A program made the position numbers and the translations under genes. This document shows positions 16,582 to 25,289 of a stretch of DNA of 64,000 nt, in pieces. Source of the stretch: Brasilonema sennae CENA114 (GTDB lineage: Bacteria; Cyanobacteriota; Cyanobacteriia; Cyanobacteriales; Nostocaceae). The stretch spans positions 3,980,674 to 4,044,673 of the forward strand of contig NZ_CP030118.1 in the NCBI RefSeq assembly GCF_006968745.1. Reading direction: 5' to 3'. Every line of letters begins with the position of its first letter. The stretch's first letter is position 1. Below the pieces are notes generated by a model. That model saw only the letters and a program-made list of their open reading frames with translations. It made no database searches and was not told the origin of the DNA.

Positions 16582-18795
16582 CTAACTCACCAACGAAATC
16601 CCCCGCTTCACCAACGCCTCTGCTGTCAAACCATTAAACGCCATCAACTCGCCAGCACTCGCTGTGGTTTCCCCACGCTTCCATGCGAAGGTATCCCGCT
16701 TGCTGGTACTCCGTAACATGATGGGTTCTAGCATCGCCGCAGCACCACCAGTCACACCAATGAGTGCATCGCCATCAAACAATTCGGCAAATTTCTCATC
16801 ATCCACAAAACCACCATCAGCTTCAGAACAAGTATCCCAAGCAGTATCATGGGGACGATACAAACGACGGGGGTTGATAACAGAAACAATTCTTGCGCCA
16901 ATACCTTCTTTTTCTAATAAAGCAGCAGCTTCAAAGACTGGTATTAATGTCATATCTCCAATAACAGCAAAGACAACTTTCTTATTACCAGAAACTTCTT
17001 GTAACACGACTGCACCATCGCGTAACCCTTGACTCGTTTGTTCAAAAGTCGTGCGAATTGGCAATGGTGACTTACTCGCAGTAATCACAATTCCCTTATT
17101 TTTAGTCGTCAATGCCCAGTCATAACAAACCTGAATACTGTTAGCATCAGGAGGAAACAATGGAAATACATTACCGTTGCGCATTAACGAAGCAAAATAA
17201 GCTTCAATTTCCGGACGTTGGTGAGTCCAACCGTTGCGTCCTTGCTCTAATGCACCAGCGGTGAATAATGTAATAGTTGAGGGAGTGCGACGCCGCAATT
17301 CTGCCATTGCTTGCGTGACTGTTTGCCAAATTGGTAAACCGTTGATGGCAAAAGATTCGTAAGAACACCACAAAGTCCGCGCACCCATCAACGATAAACC
17401 AGCAGCTAACCCCGCACAACCATCTTCACTCAATGGTTCATACACTTGTCCATTGGGTGCTTGGTAATATAAGTCATCTGTCGTGGGGTGGATAATTTTG
17501 AGTGCTTGGTTAATATTGGCAATACCAGATGCTTCGTTACCGTCGGCGTTAGTCACGAAAAAGTTGCGATCTATCTGTCCTACCTTAGCCACCAATGTTC
17601 CCATTGCTGTGGTGGAAACTTTTGGTTCGCCACCCACTGGATATTCTTCCAAAGGCAATTCGCCTAATTCTGGCAACTTATACTCAAATTCTGTCACAAC
17701 TGTTTTCGCTGCTGGACCTCCGCCTGCGCGTTCACAGTTTGTCCGTACGAGTTGCCAAACTTCTGGAGGTAAGGCACGTTCTTTCAGCGCACTGACAATA
17801 TGGGGAGCATCTAAGGTGTCTTTAGCATAGAGGTTGTGAGACTTGGCACCTCGTGCATGAACTCCTGCACCTTTGAGTTGTTTTATGATAAATACGGTTA
17901 GCTTGCCACTGAGTGCAGAACGCGCTGCTTCATCCACACCTGTGAGTACAGCTTTGGTAAAAGCTAGCCGCTGCTCAAAGGAAAAGGCGGTACTATCAAC
18001 GTAATCCCCCTTTTGATTTGCGTCGTCAAAGTCTTTGGCATCGACTAACACGACTTTTTCAAAACCGTTACCGTACCAGTATGCCGTCATTTGTTCATTG
18101 GTTTTGAGAGACACCATGCTGTGGTGTTCTTGGCTGTAACCGTTCCACACCAAAACTGGTAAGAAGTTGGTGACAGTTGGAAAAGCGGTGTGGAAGTGTG
18201 CTATAGAACTCATGATATACGGTTCACCCAATCCACCATCGCCAACGGTGAAGGGGAAAAGCTTGTCTTTGTGCAACAATGCAGCTGACATTGCAAAGTG
18301 TTGCCCTTGTCCTAAAGGACCTGCTGGTCCAAGAATACCAGGAATGTAGCCAGAAAGATGTCCTAACAGCCCATGTTTTTCCCGGAAGCGATCGCGCAAT
18401 TGTTGCACCGTCTCAATTCCCATGTCCTCTAGTGATCGATCCAAGAACATGGCACTATAAAATCCAGGGGCATGGTGTCCCACTTCCGTAATAATGTTTT
18501 TGTAACCGAGCATGACAAGCGCCGCATAAGCTTCGGCTTGAGAAGCAAAACCACCTGGGTGTCCAGAAGCTTTACTTGCTGTGACTTGCAGTATTAGGTA
18601 ACGCAAAGCGTCAGCAGTAAGTAAGGTTTGGAAGGCGGCGGCTGGATCCTCAGGATTTTTGATCGCCACTTTACCTGACTCTATGACAGGTGTTCCACCA
18701 TATTTTTCAAAACCGGGGATTGCTTCACCAAAGTATTGAATACCTTCACAAAAATTAGGAGCCGCTGAAGTTTCCTTTGGGGTTGTTGCCGTCAT
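16582..18795 (-). CDS. phosphoketolase-family (transketolase-like) ThDP enzyme
   Basis: Phosphoketolases split xylulose-5-P or fructose-6-P with phosphate to give acetyl-P plus a smaller sugar phosphate. The 737-residue protein has a ThDP-binding GDGGLGEPY segment (~residues 185-195), GHLSGYIPGILGPAGPLGQG and a transketolase-type ASKASGHPGGF (~74-84). It is closer in length and motifs to the second, transketolase-like cyanobacterial group than to the ~800-residue classical Xfp. The true substrate is therefore uncertain. It stands alone on the minus strand, divergent from the P450 gene at 18995, with ~200 bp of promoter DNA between them. Confidence 0.75.
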   Translation of the reverse strand: MTATTPKETSAAPNFCEGIQYFGEAIPGFEKYGGTPVIESGKVAIKNPEDPAAAFQTLLTADALRYLILQVTASKASGHPGGFASQAEAYAALVMLGYKNIITEVGHHAPGFYSAMFLDRSLEDMGIETVQQLRDRFREKHGLLGHLSGYIPGILGPAGPLGQGQHFAMSAALLHKDKLFPFTVGDGGLGEPYIMSSIAHFHTAFPTVTNFLPVLVWNGYSQEHHSMVSLKTNEQMTAYWYGNGFEKVVLVDAKDFDDANQKGDYVDSTAFSFEQRLAFTKAVLTGVDEAARSALSGKLTVFIIKQLKGAGVHARGAKSHNLYAKDTLDAPHIVSALKERALPPEVWQLVRTNCERAGGGPAAKTVVTEFEYKLPELGELPLEEYPVGGEPKVSTTAMGTLVAKVGQIDRNFFVTNADGNEASGIANINQALKIIHPTTDDLYYQAPNGQVYEPLSEDGCAGLAAGLSLMGARTLWCSYESFAINGLPIWQTVTQAMAELRRRTPSTITLFTAGALEQGRNGWTHQRPEIEAYFASLMRNGNVFPLFPPDANSIQVCYDWALTTKNKGIVITASKSPLPIRTTFEQTSQGLRDGAVVLQEVSGNKKVVFAVIGDMTLIPVFEAAALLEKEGIGARIVSVINPRRLYRPHDTAWDTCSEADGGFVDDEKFAELFDGDALIGVTGGAAAMLEPIMLRSTSKRDTFAWKRGETTASAGELMAFNGLTAEALVKRGISLVS

Positions 18796-18994
18796 GCTAA
18801 GTACCTTAATTTAAGTATGAGGAGACACCGGAGATGCTCGTTCAATTTAACAAAAATTTTACAACTTTCAGGTTGTAACAGTTTATTGTTCTTTTGCAAC
18901 ATAAATATAAAGATATTCAATCTAACTTCAAAAAATTTAATTTTCTTTTTTGAATTTCAGTGGCAAAAAAGAATAAAAGTAAAAAACAAGGCTT

Positions 18995-20371
18995 ATGAAA
19001 CTACCAAATGGACCGCAAACTCCAGGGCTGGTACAAATGCTCCAGTGGGTTTTCAGCCCCATGTCATTTATGGAAGCTTGTACTAAACGCTATGGGGATA
19101 TCTTCACACTGCAGCTAAGTCGTCCGGTGGTTTTTGTCAGCAATCCTGCGGCGATGCAGCAGATGTTGACAAGTGACACAAAGGAGTTTGAGGCTCCTAG
19201 TGACTGGAATACTCCTTTTGAACCTATGCTTGGCAAGAATTCTGTCATCACTCTTAGTGGTAAGGCACACCAGCGTCAACGACAGTTAATGATGCCTTCG
19301 TTTCATGGTGACAGAATGCGAACCTACGGTCAGGTTATTGGCGATATTACAGAGGAAATTAGCAGCCAGTGGCAGATAGACAAACCCTTCAGCGCACGGT
19401 CTGCAATGCAAGCTATCACCATGCGGGTGATCATGCAAGCCGTGTTTGGCTTATATGAAGGTTCACGCGCCCAAGAATTGGAGGAAGTTTTAAGTCTGAT
19501 GCTAGATGAAGGGGGACAATCTCCTGCAAGAGCGCTCATCCTTTATTTTCCAGCCCTACAACGGGATTTAGGACCACTCACGCCTTGGGGAAAGTTCTTG
19601 CGCCGCCGGGAACGAGTTAACCAAATGCTGTACGCGGAAATTCGCGAACGCCGAGAGCAACCAGACTCATCGCGGACAGATGTCCTCAGCTTGCTGATGG
19701 CGGCGAAGGATGAAGCAAACCAGCCAATGACTGATCAGGAATTACGTGATGAGTTAATGACTTTGTTAGTAGCAGGTCACGAAACTACAGCCACTGCGTT
19801 AACCTGGGCATTGTACTGGATTCACAAACTGCCAGGAGTACGAGAAAAACTTCTAGAGGAACTTGATACTTTGGGCGATAACCCAGACCCCAGCACCATT
19901 TTCAAATTACCTTATTTAAATGCTGTGTGCTGTGAAACCTTGCGGATTTATCCAGTTGCGATGCTTACCTTTACACGAGTGGTGAGAACACCCGTATCGT
20001 TGTCTGGACACGAACTTGAACCAGGTACACTTGTCATGGGCTCAATTTATCTGACTCATCAGCGTGAGGATTTATATCCCCAACCCAAACAGTTTAACCC
20101 AGAACGTTTTCTGAAAAGGCAATTTTCCGCTTATGAGTATTTGCCGTTTGGTGGTGGTGTCAGGCGTTGCATAGGTATGGCTTTTGCCCAGTTTGAAATG
20201 AAAGTTGTGCTTGCTACCATCCTGTCGCGCTGGGAATTGGCGCTGGTTGATGACGGTGATGTGCGACCAAAACGCCGTGGTATGGTTTCAGGTCCCAACC
20301 GTTCCATCCAAATAGTTGTTAAAGGTCAGCGAGCGCAGAAGTCTAAAATTTTGGAATCTATCGCTGGTTAA
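18995..20371 (+). CDS. cytochrome P450, CYP110-like
   Basis: This is a heme-thiolate monooxygenase; CYP110 members of filamentous cyanobacteria oxidise fatty acids, alkanes and terpenes. The 458-residue protein has the I-helix oxygen-activation motif AGHETTA, the K-helix ETLR, and the heme loop FGGGVRRCIG with the ligand Cys392. There is no membrane anchor. It is the first of two tandem paralogues separated by a 243-bp gap containing a large hairpin. No redox partner gene is adjacent; cellular ferredoxin or flavodoxin probably supplies electrons. The real substrate is unknown. Confidence 0.93.
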   Translation: MKLPNGPQTPGLVQMLQWVFSPMSFMEACTKRYGDIFTLQLSRPVVFVSNPAAMQQMLTSDTKEFEAPSDWNTPFEPMLGKNSVITLSGKAHQRQRQLMMPSFHGDRMRTYGQVIGDITEEISSQWQIDKPFSARSAMQAITMRVIMQAVFGLYEGSRAQELEEVLSLMLDEGGQSPARALILYFPALQRDLGPLTPWGKFLRRRERVNQMLYAEIRERREQPDSSRTDVLSLLMAAKDEANQPMTDQELRDELMTLLVAGHETTATALTWALYWIHKLPGVREKLLEELDTLGDNPDPSTIFKLPYLNAVCCETLRIYPVAMLTFTRVVRTPVSLSGHELEPGTLVMGSIYLTHQREDLYPQPKQFNPERFLKRQFSAYEYLPFGGGVRRCIGMAFAQFEMKVVLATILSRWELALVDDGDVRPKRRGMVSGPNRSIQIVVKGQRAQKSKILESIAG

Positions 20372-20484
20372 GTTTTTAAGGAACAATATTTTGATATAGT
20401 TTTCTACGCAGAATAACTGAGTAGTTGTAGGTAAGGCATATGCCTTACCTATAAATTTTGAGTGAGAAATTTGAAGAAAACGAA

Positions 20485-20573
20485 TTGCCCTCACCCCCTG
20501 CCCCTCTCCCAATTTGGGAGAGGGGTGCCCGATAGCGTAGCGTGCCGTTAGGCATAGGGCAGGGTGAGGGCAA
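20485..20573. repeat. long hairpin between the P450 genes
   Basis: TTGCCCTCACCC (20485-20496) pairs with GGGTGAGGGCAA (20562-20573). Inside, CCCCTCTCCCAATTTGGGAGAGGGG (20500-20524, written here as one palindrome in two arms) forms a second stem. The element is of the dispersed-repeat type and could act as a terminator or as an RNA processing site. Confidence 0.65.
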
Positions 20574-20614
20574 CGCGTGTATTAAAACAACAAAGAAATA
20601 TGTGAAGTTCTATT

Positions 20615-21961
20615 ATGATTGGTTCTTTGAAACAAACACTGCAATTAATTATTAATCCAACGAGATTTTTAGAAGATTGTGCTGCTAAGTATGGTGACAC
20701 GTTCACGGTTCGAGTATTAGGGATAAATTCGCCGCCAGTGGTGTTTTTTCGTAGTCCGGAAGCTATCGCTGAGTGTTTTGCTGTGCCTGCTAAAGATTTG
20801 GATTTTAAGAAGGCAACTCATGTTTTTGAGCCTTTGTTTGGGGAGAATTCGATTGTTTTGCAAGAGGGGCGATCGCACAATCGCCAACGTCAATTATTGA
20901 TGCCACCCTTTCATGGTGACCGCATGAAAACTTACGGTCAAGTCATTTGCAAAATCACTGAAAATATTATTCAAAATTGGACACCTGGCACATCTATTTC
21001 TGTACAGCATGTCATGCCAGATATTACTTTACAAATTATTTTACAAGTAGTATTTGGGATCAGTCCCGGTGTCCGTTATGAAAAATTCAAAGAACTGCTG
21101 AGTTCTTTATTAGAAGATGTGACGAAACCTTTGTACTCTACCTTCTTTTTCTTTCCACCACTACAAAAAGATTTAGGTGCATGGAGTCCTTGGGGAAATT
21201 TCCAAAGACGTCGCGAGGAAATTGACAAACTGATTTATGCAGAGATTTATGAACGACGTTTATCTAATGATGCTTCACGTACAGATATTCTCAGTCTGCT
21301 GATGTCAGCGCATGACGAAAACGGACAACAAATGACAGATAAAGAGTTACGTGACCAATTAGTTTCACTGTTGCTTTTAGGATATGAAACGACAGCTGCT
21401 GTCTTAGCTTGGCTATTTTATTTAATTCACTTCCACTCACAAGTAAAAGATAAGCTGATGCAGGAATTGAGGACTTCAGGCGATACACTTAATCCCGAAA
21501 CAATCACTCAATTACCATACCTGAGTGCTGTCTGTTCGGAAACGCTGCGACTTCACCCGATTGCTCTTATTTGTACGCCACGAATGGTAAAAAACACAGT
21601 AGAAATTGCTGGTCAAAAATTTACATCTGGGACAGTTTTAGTTCCCAGTATTTATTTAGCTCATCGACGCGCAGAAACTTACCCAGAACCAGAAAAATTT
21701 CAACCAGAAAGATTTCTCAATCAAAAATATTCACCTTGTGAATATTTACCCTTTGGGGGAGGTTATCGCGGTTGTATCGGTGCAGCATTTTCTATGTATG
21801 AAATGAAATTAGTTACAGCAACTATTTTGTCACGTTTTCAACTAGAGCTTACTGATAAGCATCCAGTGCGTCCAGTACGTCGCGGAATTACGATTGTTCC
21901 CTCTGGTGGTGTACAAATGGTTGTTACTAATCAGATAAATAAAGCGAAAGCTTTTATATAG
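20615..21961 (+). CDS. cytochrome P450, CYP110-like (second paralogue)
   Basis: The 448-residue protein resembles the preceding P450 along its whole length. It has the I-helix LGYETTAA (Gly-Tyr where the other has Gly-His), ETLR in the K-helix, and the heme loop FGGGYRGCIG with Cys387. It starts about 11 residues later than its neighbour, beginning in the helix before the YGDTF segment; a TGA closes the frame upstream, so either the N-terminus is naturally short or it was trimmed. The Gly-His to Gly-Tyr change next to the acid-alcohol pair suggests a different substrate. Probably transcribed with or just after the first P450. Confidence 0.92.
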   Translation: MIGSLKQTLQLIINPTRFLEDCAAKYGDTFTVRVLGINSPPVVFFRSPEAIAECFAVPAKDLDFKKATHVFEPLFGENSIVLQEGRSHNRQRQLLMPPFHGDRMKTYGQVICKITENIIQNWTPGTSISVQHVMPDITLQIILQVVFGISPGVRYEKFKELLSSLLEDVTKPLYSTFFFFPPLQKDLGAWSPWGNFQRRREEIDKLIYAEIYERRLSNDASRTDILSLLMSAHDENGQQMTDKELRDQLVSLLLLGYETTAAVLAWLFYLIHFHSQVKDKLMQELRTSGDTLNPETITQLPYLSAVCSETLRLHPIALICTPRMVKNTVEIAGQKFTSGTVLVPSIYLAHRRAETYPEPEKFQPERFLNQKYSPCEYLPFGGGYRGCIGAAFSMYEMKLVTATILSRFQLELTDKHPVRPVRRGITIVPSGGVQMVVTNQINKAKAFI

Positions 21962-22300
21962 GAATCCAGTTGAATTTGGTGAGACCAGTGCTGCAGGAGG
22001 GTTTCCAACGCCAGATACCTGCGGAGGGAAACCCTCCCGCAGTACTGGCTCCTCCGTAGGCATCTGGCGTTCGCCGTAAGGCGTGCGCTCTGCGCACACC
22101 CGATAGCCGTAAGGCGTGGCGTTAGCCATAGGGTGAACTAACTCATAGGAGGAGGGAACAGGGAACACCCGAACGCTTAAGAAGGAATAAAGGTGTATCT
22201 AGCTTCGTAAAAATCAAATAGGAATTCTATATAATACTTTGAAAACATCCTTAAGCTGTGTTTGCTTTCTCCTTTTGGTGTTTTCTGTAAGCAAAAAGCC
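21962..22300. repeat. dispersed repeat cluster downstream of the P450 genes
   Basis: Units include GGTGAGACCAGTGCTGCAGG (21980-21999), CGCCAGATACCTGCGGAGGG (22010-22029), CGTAAGGCGTGCGCTCTGCG and CGATAGCCGTAAGGCGTGGC. The last ~100 bp are AT-rich. No gene is seen. Confidence 0.6.
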
Positions 22301-22636
22301 TTAACCCACAGCATAATCTGTAAATTGGCGCTTAAATGGCGAATGAAAGCCGATGACAATATCCTGCTTGGGGATACCTAAATTCGCTAAATCTTCTCCT
22401 ACTTCATTTTCTGTCCCATTGTGTTGCAGCCAAACTTTACCATCTTTGATGTCTAGATGTAAAAAACAACCATAAACACGACGGTCATTTTTCCAGCCGA
22501 CATTTACAAGTTGATAGTGGTGATGTTCTGTATCAAAAATTAATTGGGTTTCAATTTCTGAGTCTTGACTAGAAATTGCAGCATATTCTTGGATAAGCTG
22601 CTGAATTATTTGTTGGTATTTTGTTAGTTTATCCAT
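22301..22636 (-). CDS. xisI: XisI family protein (fdxN element excision controlling factor)
   Basis: XisI, with XisH, was found as a factor required for excision of the fdxN element during heterocyst differentiation in Anabaena, but the pair occurs in many cyanobacteria without that element. The 111-residue protein matches family length and features: an N-terminal helix (KLTKYQQIIQQLIQEYA), a D-rich strand around DTEHHHYQLVNVGW, RRVYGCFLHLDIKDGKVW and the final GIPKQDIVIGFHSP...YAVG. Its start overlaps the xisH end by 13 bp, so the two are co-translated. No excisable element or recombinase is visible nearby. Confidence 0.92.
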   Translation of the reverse strand: MDKLTKYQQIIQQLIQEYAAISSQDSEIETQLIFDTEHHHYQLVNVGWKNDRRVYGCFLHLDIKDGKVWLQHNGTENEVGEDLANLGIPKQDIVIGFHSPFKRQFTDYAVG

Positions 22637-23040
22637 TCGATTATCTCTTCCGTTACAGGTTTATAAGTAATCAATTTAAGGTGATATGTTTTAATAATGT
22701 TTTGTACAAGTCTGATAGTAAAAAAGGAAGTATATGTATCGATGGGAACTGCTAAATAGAGAGTACGGTCTGGTTCTTGTTCAGATAATGCTAGTCGGTA
22801 GTTAATAAACTGTCCTAAAGCTGTGTGAAATTCAGAAATCGCAGATGTTTTAAAAAAGCTTTTAATTTCAACAGCAATTTTTTCACCCTCTCTTTCTGCT
22901 GCTAGAATTCTTTCCGCGCCTAAGTCTATGTACATATCCCCTAACTCGAAACTGACGGGTAAGGGATCATGGGTAATTTTCCACCCTTCTTTTTCTAGCC
23001 CTTTTTTGACTGCGTTGTGAAAGATATCTCTGGCTGGCAT
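22624..23040 (-). CDS. xisH: XisH family protein (fdxN element excision controlling factor)
   Basis: The 138-residue protein has the XisH layout, which is a PD-(D/E)XK nuclease-like fold: an N-terminal ARDIFHNAVKKGLEKEGWKI, an acidic strand (MYIDLGAERILAAE) and the VEIKSF strand that carries the E-x-K catalytic pair. It leads the two-gene unit xisH-xisI on the minus strand. Its upstream region abuts broken genes of a conflict system on the other strand. A toxin-antitoxin-like or conflict role for XisHI is proposed from such contexts but is not shown here. Confidence 0.92.
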   Translation of the reverse strand: MPARDIFHNAVKKGLEKEGWKITHDPLPVSFELGDMYIDLGAERILAAEREGEKIAVEIKSFFKTSAISEFHTALGQFINYRLALSEQEPDRTLYLAVPIDTYTSFFTIRLVQNIIKTYHLKLITYKPVTEEIIEWIN

Positions 23041-23071
23041 AATATAAGCATTATAAAGGATTTTCTACAAG

Positions 23072-23215
23072 GATAAGGATGCGCCGTTCTTGTTTGTTGA
23101 GTCTGTGGAACTGGAACTACAAGTCACTGTGAAGCGAACGGGCAAAGCAGGTACAAAGCGAAGTGTTAAAATCAATGTGCTAGGCAGTGGAGGCGAGGTA
23201 AGTGGTCTGGTTTAA
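23072..23215 (+). pseudogene. remnant of a trypco2-domain gene
   Basis: The frame encodes FVESVELELQVTVKRTGKAG, then KRSVKINVLG and GGEVSG before a stop. This is the hallmark of the trypsin-co-occurring domain 2 (trypco2) found in NTP-dependent conflict systems. Only the C-terminal ~45 codons survive and there is no start codon in place. A CHAT protease wreck follows immediately, the usual partner arrangement. Confidence 0.6.
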
Positions 23216-23219
23216 GTGA

Positions 23220-23497
23220 TTCTGTTTTCAACGGGGTGGCTCAGAACTTGATTGGTAAAAGCATTCCGGCTGTAGTAGCAATGACGTATTCTATAAGTGT
23301 ATCTACTGGCAGTGCTTTTGCAGAAGATTTTTACCGATGCTTGGGCAAAAAGAGTCATAGGCGATACGTGTAGCGTCAAGCCAGAGGCTTATCGCACTAC
23401 GGCGGGGACAAAGTGCAATTGGAATTGAAGGGAATGTGTGGTATCGTCCTGTGCTGTATCTGCGTTGTGAGGATAATGAGGGGGGACGACTCTTTGA
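23220..23497 (+). pseudogene. remnant of a CHAT-domain caspase-like gene
   Basis: One frame reads GVAQNLIGKSIPAVVAMTYS and then SAFAEDFYRCLG before a stop. After a frame change, WYRPVLYLRCEDNEGGRLF follows. These are typical C-terminal parts of CHAT (caspase HetF-associated with TPRs) proteases. The catalytic His/Cys region is missing and the frame is broken. It lies directly before the intact TIR gene, so this effector appears to have been lost. Confidence 0.6.
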
Positions 23498-23579
23498 TCA
23501 GGTTGTACGAGATATGAACGAGAAATTTGTAAATCCATTGGCACACAAGGAACAAAATCTGATTTCGAGAGATAGTAAC

Positions 23580-24254
23580 ATGACAGCGACAGATGAATAT
23601 GATGTATTTATTAGTCATGCAAGTGAAGATAAGGAAGACTTTGTAAGACCTCTAGCTGAAGAGTTAAGAAAAAGAGGTTATCGTGTCTGGTATGATGAAT
23701 TTTCTTTGAACTGGGGAGACAGCCTAAGTAGTTCAATTGATAAAGGTATTTCACAATCAAAGCTTGGAATTATTGTACTCAGTCGTAATTTCTTCCAAAA
23801 AAGATGGACTAAGCGTGAGTTAGAGGGATTTGTTTCCAAGGAAGGAACTAATGGAAAAGTCATACTTCCTATTTGGCATCAGGTATCAAAAAAGGAAGTT
23901 TCAGATTTTTCTCCAATTCTTGCTGATAAACTTGCAATCAATTCTTCTCAAGGAATTGATTATGTTATTAGTAAATTAGTTGATATTCTAACTCAGAACT
24001 CAGCAAATCTTCCGGTTACTTCTCCTGTTAAATTACCAACAAAGACTGCAGAAACACCACCACGAAAAGCGCCTTCAAATGCAAGAAGCGAGTTTTACAA
24101 AAAACGCATAGTGGCAAAGCAAGAGGAGTTAGTTGCCATTGAATCCCAATTGGAAGGAGTACTTAGTCATGTTGATGAATTGAAGCTGAATAAGCAGGCT
24201 GAGGGGATTATGAAAGAGATAGAAGAACTAGAAACTAAATTAAATCAGTTATAA
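23580..24254 (+). CDS. TIR-domain protein with C-terminal coiled coil
   Basis: Residues ~5-135 form a TIR domain: EYDVFISHASEDKEDF (box 1), GYRVWYDEFSLNWGDSL, and WTKRELEGF with the Glu that is catalytic in NADase TIRs. After a Pro/Thr-rich linker, the last ~58 residues are a charged coiled coil (EFYKKRIVAKQEELVAIESQ onward). This coiled coil is closely similar to the start of the next protein (about 32 of 57 positions identical by hand), so the two probably bind each other through it. I start at 23580 because the frame upstream is the CHAT remnant; an in-frame ATG at 23515 is possible. A role as a conflict or immunity effector is inferred. Confidence 0.85.
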   Translation: MTATDEYDVFISHASEDKEDFVRPLAEELRKRGYRVWYDEFSLNWGDSLSSSIDKGISQSKLGIIVLSRNFFQKRWTKRELEGFVSKEGTNGKVILPIWHQVSKKEVSDFSPILADKLAINSSQGIDYVISKLVDILTQNSANLPVTSPVKLPTKTAETPPRKAPSNARSEFYKKRIVAKQEELVAIESQLEGVLSHVDELKLNKQAEGIMKEIEELETKLNQL

Positions 24255-24302
24255 ATTTTATCTATTTTATTAATATATTAGTGAGAAATATAGAAAATAA
24301 TT

Positions 24303-25289
24303 GTGACAGCAAAGACAGGTACCGCCCGGAGAAAATTTTATAGCAAGGATTTAGCTCGAAAACAAGAAGAGCTAGCTGCGATTGACTCTCAGTTAGCTGG
24401 AGAGCTTAGTAAAAGAAATGAACTGAAACTTAAGAGAGATGCAGAGAACCTTTTGGAAGAAATTGAAGACCTAGAAAACAAGCTTTCAGAACTAGATGCT
24501 GAAGATAAAAATTCAAATTTACGTCATTTAAAGTTAGAAAAAAGCTTTCAAAAAATTGATTTCTATGAAGCTAAGAAAATTGCTCAATCACTTAATACTA
24601 AATTTGGTGATGATAGTGGAGCTATTCTTTTATTTTTACAAAGGAGTACAAAACAGAAGGGAAGCTACTGTATTGATGAAGTTTTAGATTTGATTGTTAG
24701 CGATCGCAAAATAGGGGACGATATTATAGGAGATTTTAGACCTTACCCAGTAGACTTAGGTTCGCCAATTTCTGAGTTGAATGAAATTGAATTTTCTCAA
24801 AGATTAGCAAGCTACTTAAATATGAATTCAGAAGAACCATTACACAAGATTATCAAAAAACTTTGTTCATCTCTTTGTGGTGGTAGCACTGTATTTATCA
24901 AAATTGAAAATTGGGATAGTGTAATCGATAAGGAAAAGTTTTTAGATTGGTTTATTGAGAAATTCTGGAAAGTTTTAGTTAATGAGCTTGAGTCTATATT
25001 TCAAGAGTATAGCAGGATTAGGTTTATTGTTGCTTTAACAGCAAAAAGTAAAGTTTTTCCCTATTGTTTGTCAATACCACATTTTTGCACAGAGGATACA
25101 TTTGATAGTTGCAAAATTCTTGAACTCCCGTTACCAGATTGGACTGTTGAAGATATTAGAAATTGGCTCATTAATTTTCGTGGTTTATCAAATTCAAAAA
25201 GTCAACAATTAGCATTGCAAATTCATCAAGAGAGTGAAGGAACACCAGACACAATCTGTTCAATTTTGGAAAGAGATTTTAAGATATGA
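24303..25289 (+). CDS. coiled coil plus inactive-STAND-like protein
   Basis: Residues ~5-65 are a coiled coil that duplicates the C-terminus of the upstream TIR protein. The remaining ~260 residues look like an iSTAND-type module, a degenerate STAND NTPase: TVFIKIENWD resembles a Walker B-like strand, RIRFIVALTAKS a sensor strand, and LPLPDWTVEDIRNWLINF the start of the helical part. No Walker A (GxxxxGKT) is visible. Such proteins act as adaptors in vWA-MoxR conflict systems. The start is GTG at 24303. The stop overlaps the MoxR start by ATGA, showing one transcription unit. The iSTAND call is by pattern only. Confidence 0.6.
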   Translation: MTAKTGTARRKFYSKDLARKQEELAAIDSQLAGELSKRNELKLKRDAENLLEEIEDLENKLSELDAEDKNSNLRHLKLEKSFQKIDFYEAKKIAQSLNTKFGDDSGAILLFLQRSTKQKGSYCIDEVLDLIVSDRKIGDDIIGDFRPYPVDLGSPISELNEIEFSQRLASYLNMNSEEPLHKIIKKLCSSLCGGSTVFIKIENWDSVIDKEKFLDWFIEKFWKVLVNELESIFQEYSRIRFIVALTAKSKVFPYCLSIPHFCTEDTFDSCKILELPLPDWTVEDIRNWLINFRGLSNSKSQQLALQIHQESEGTPDTICSILERDFKI

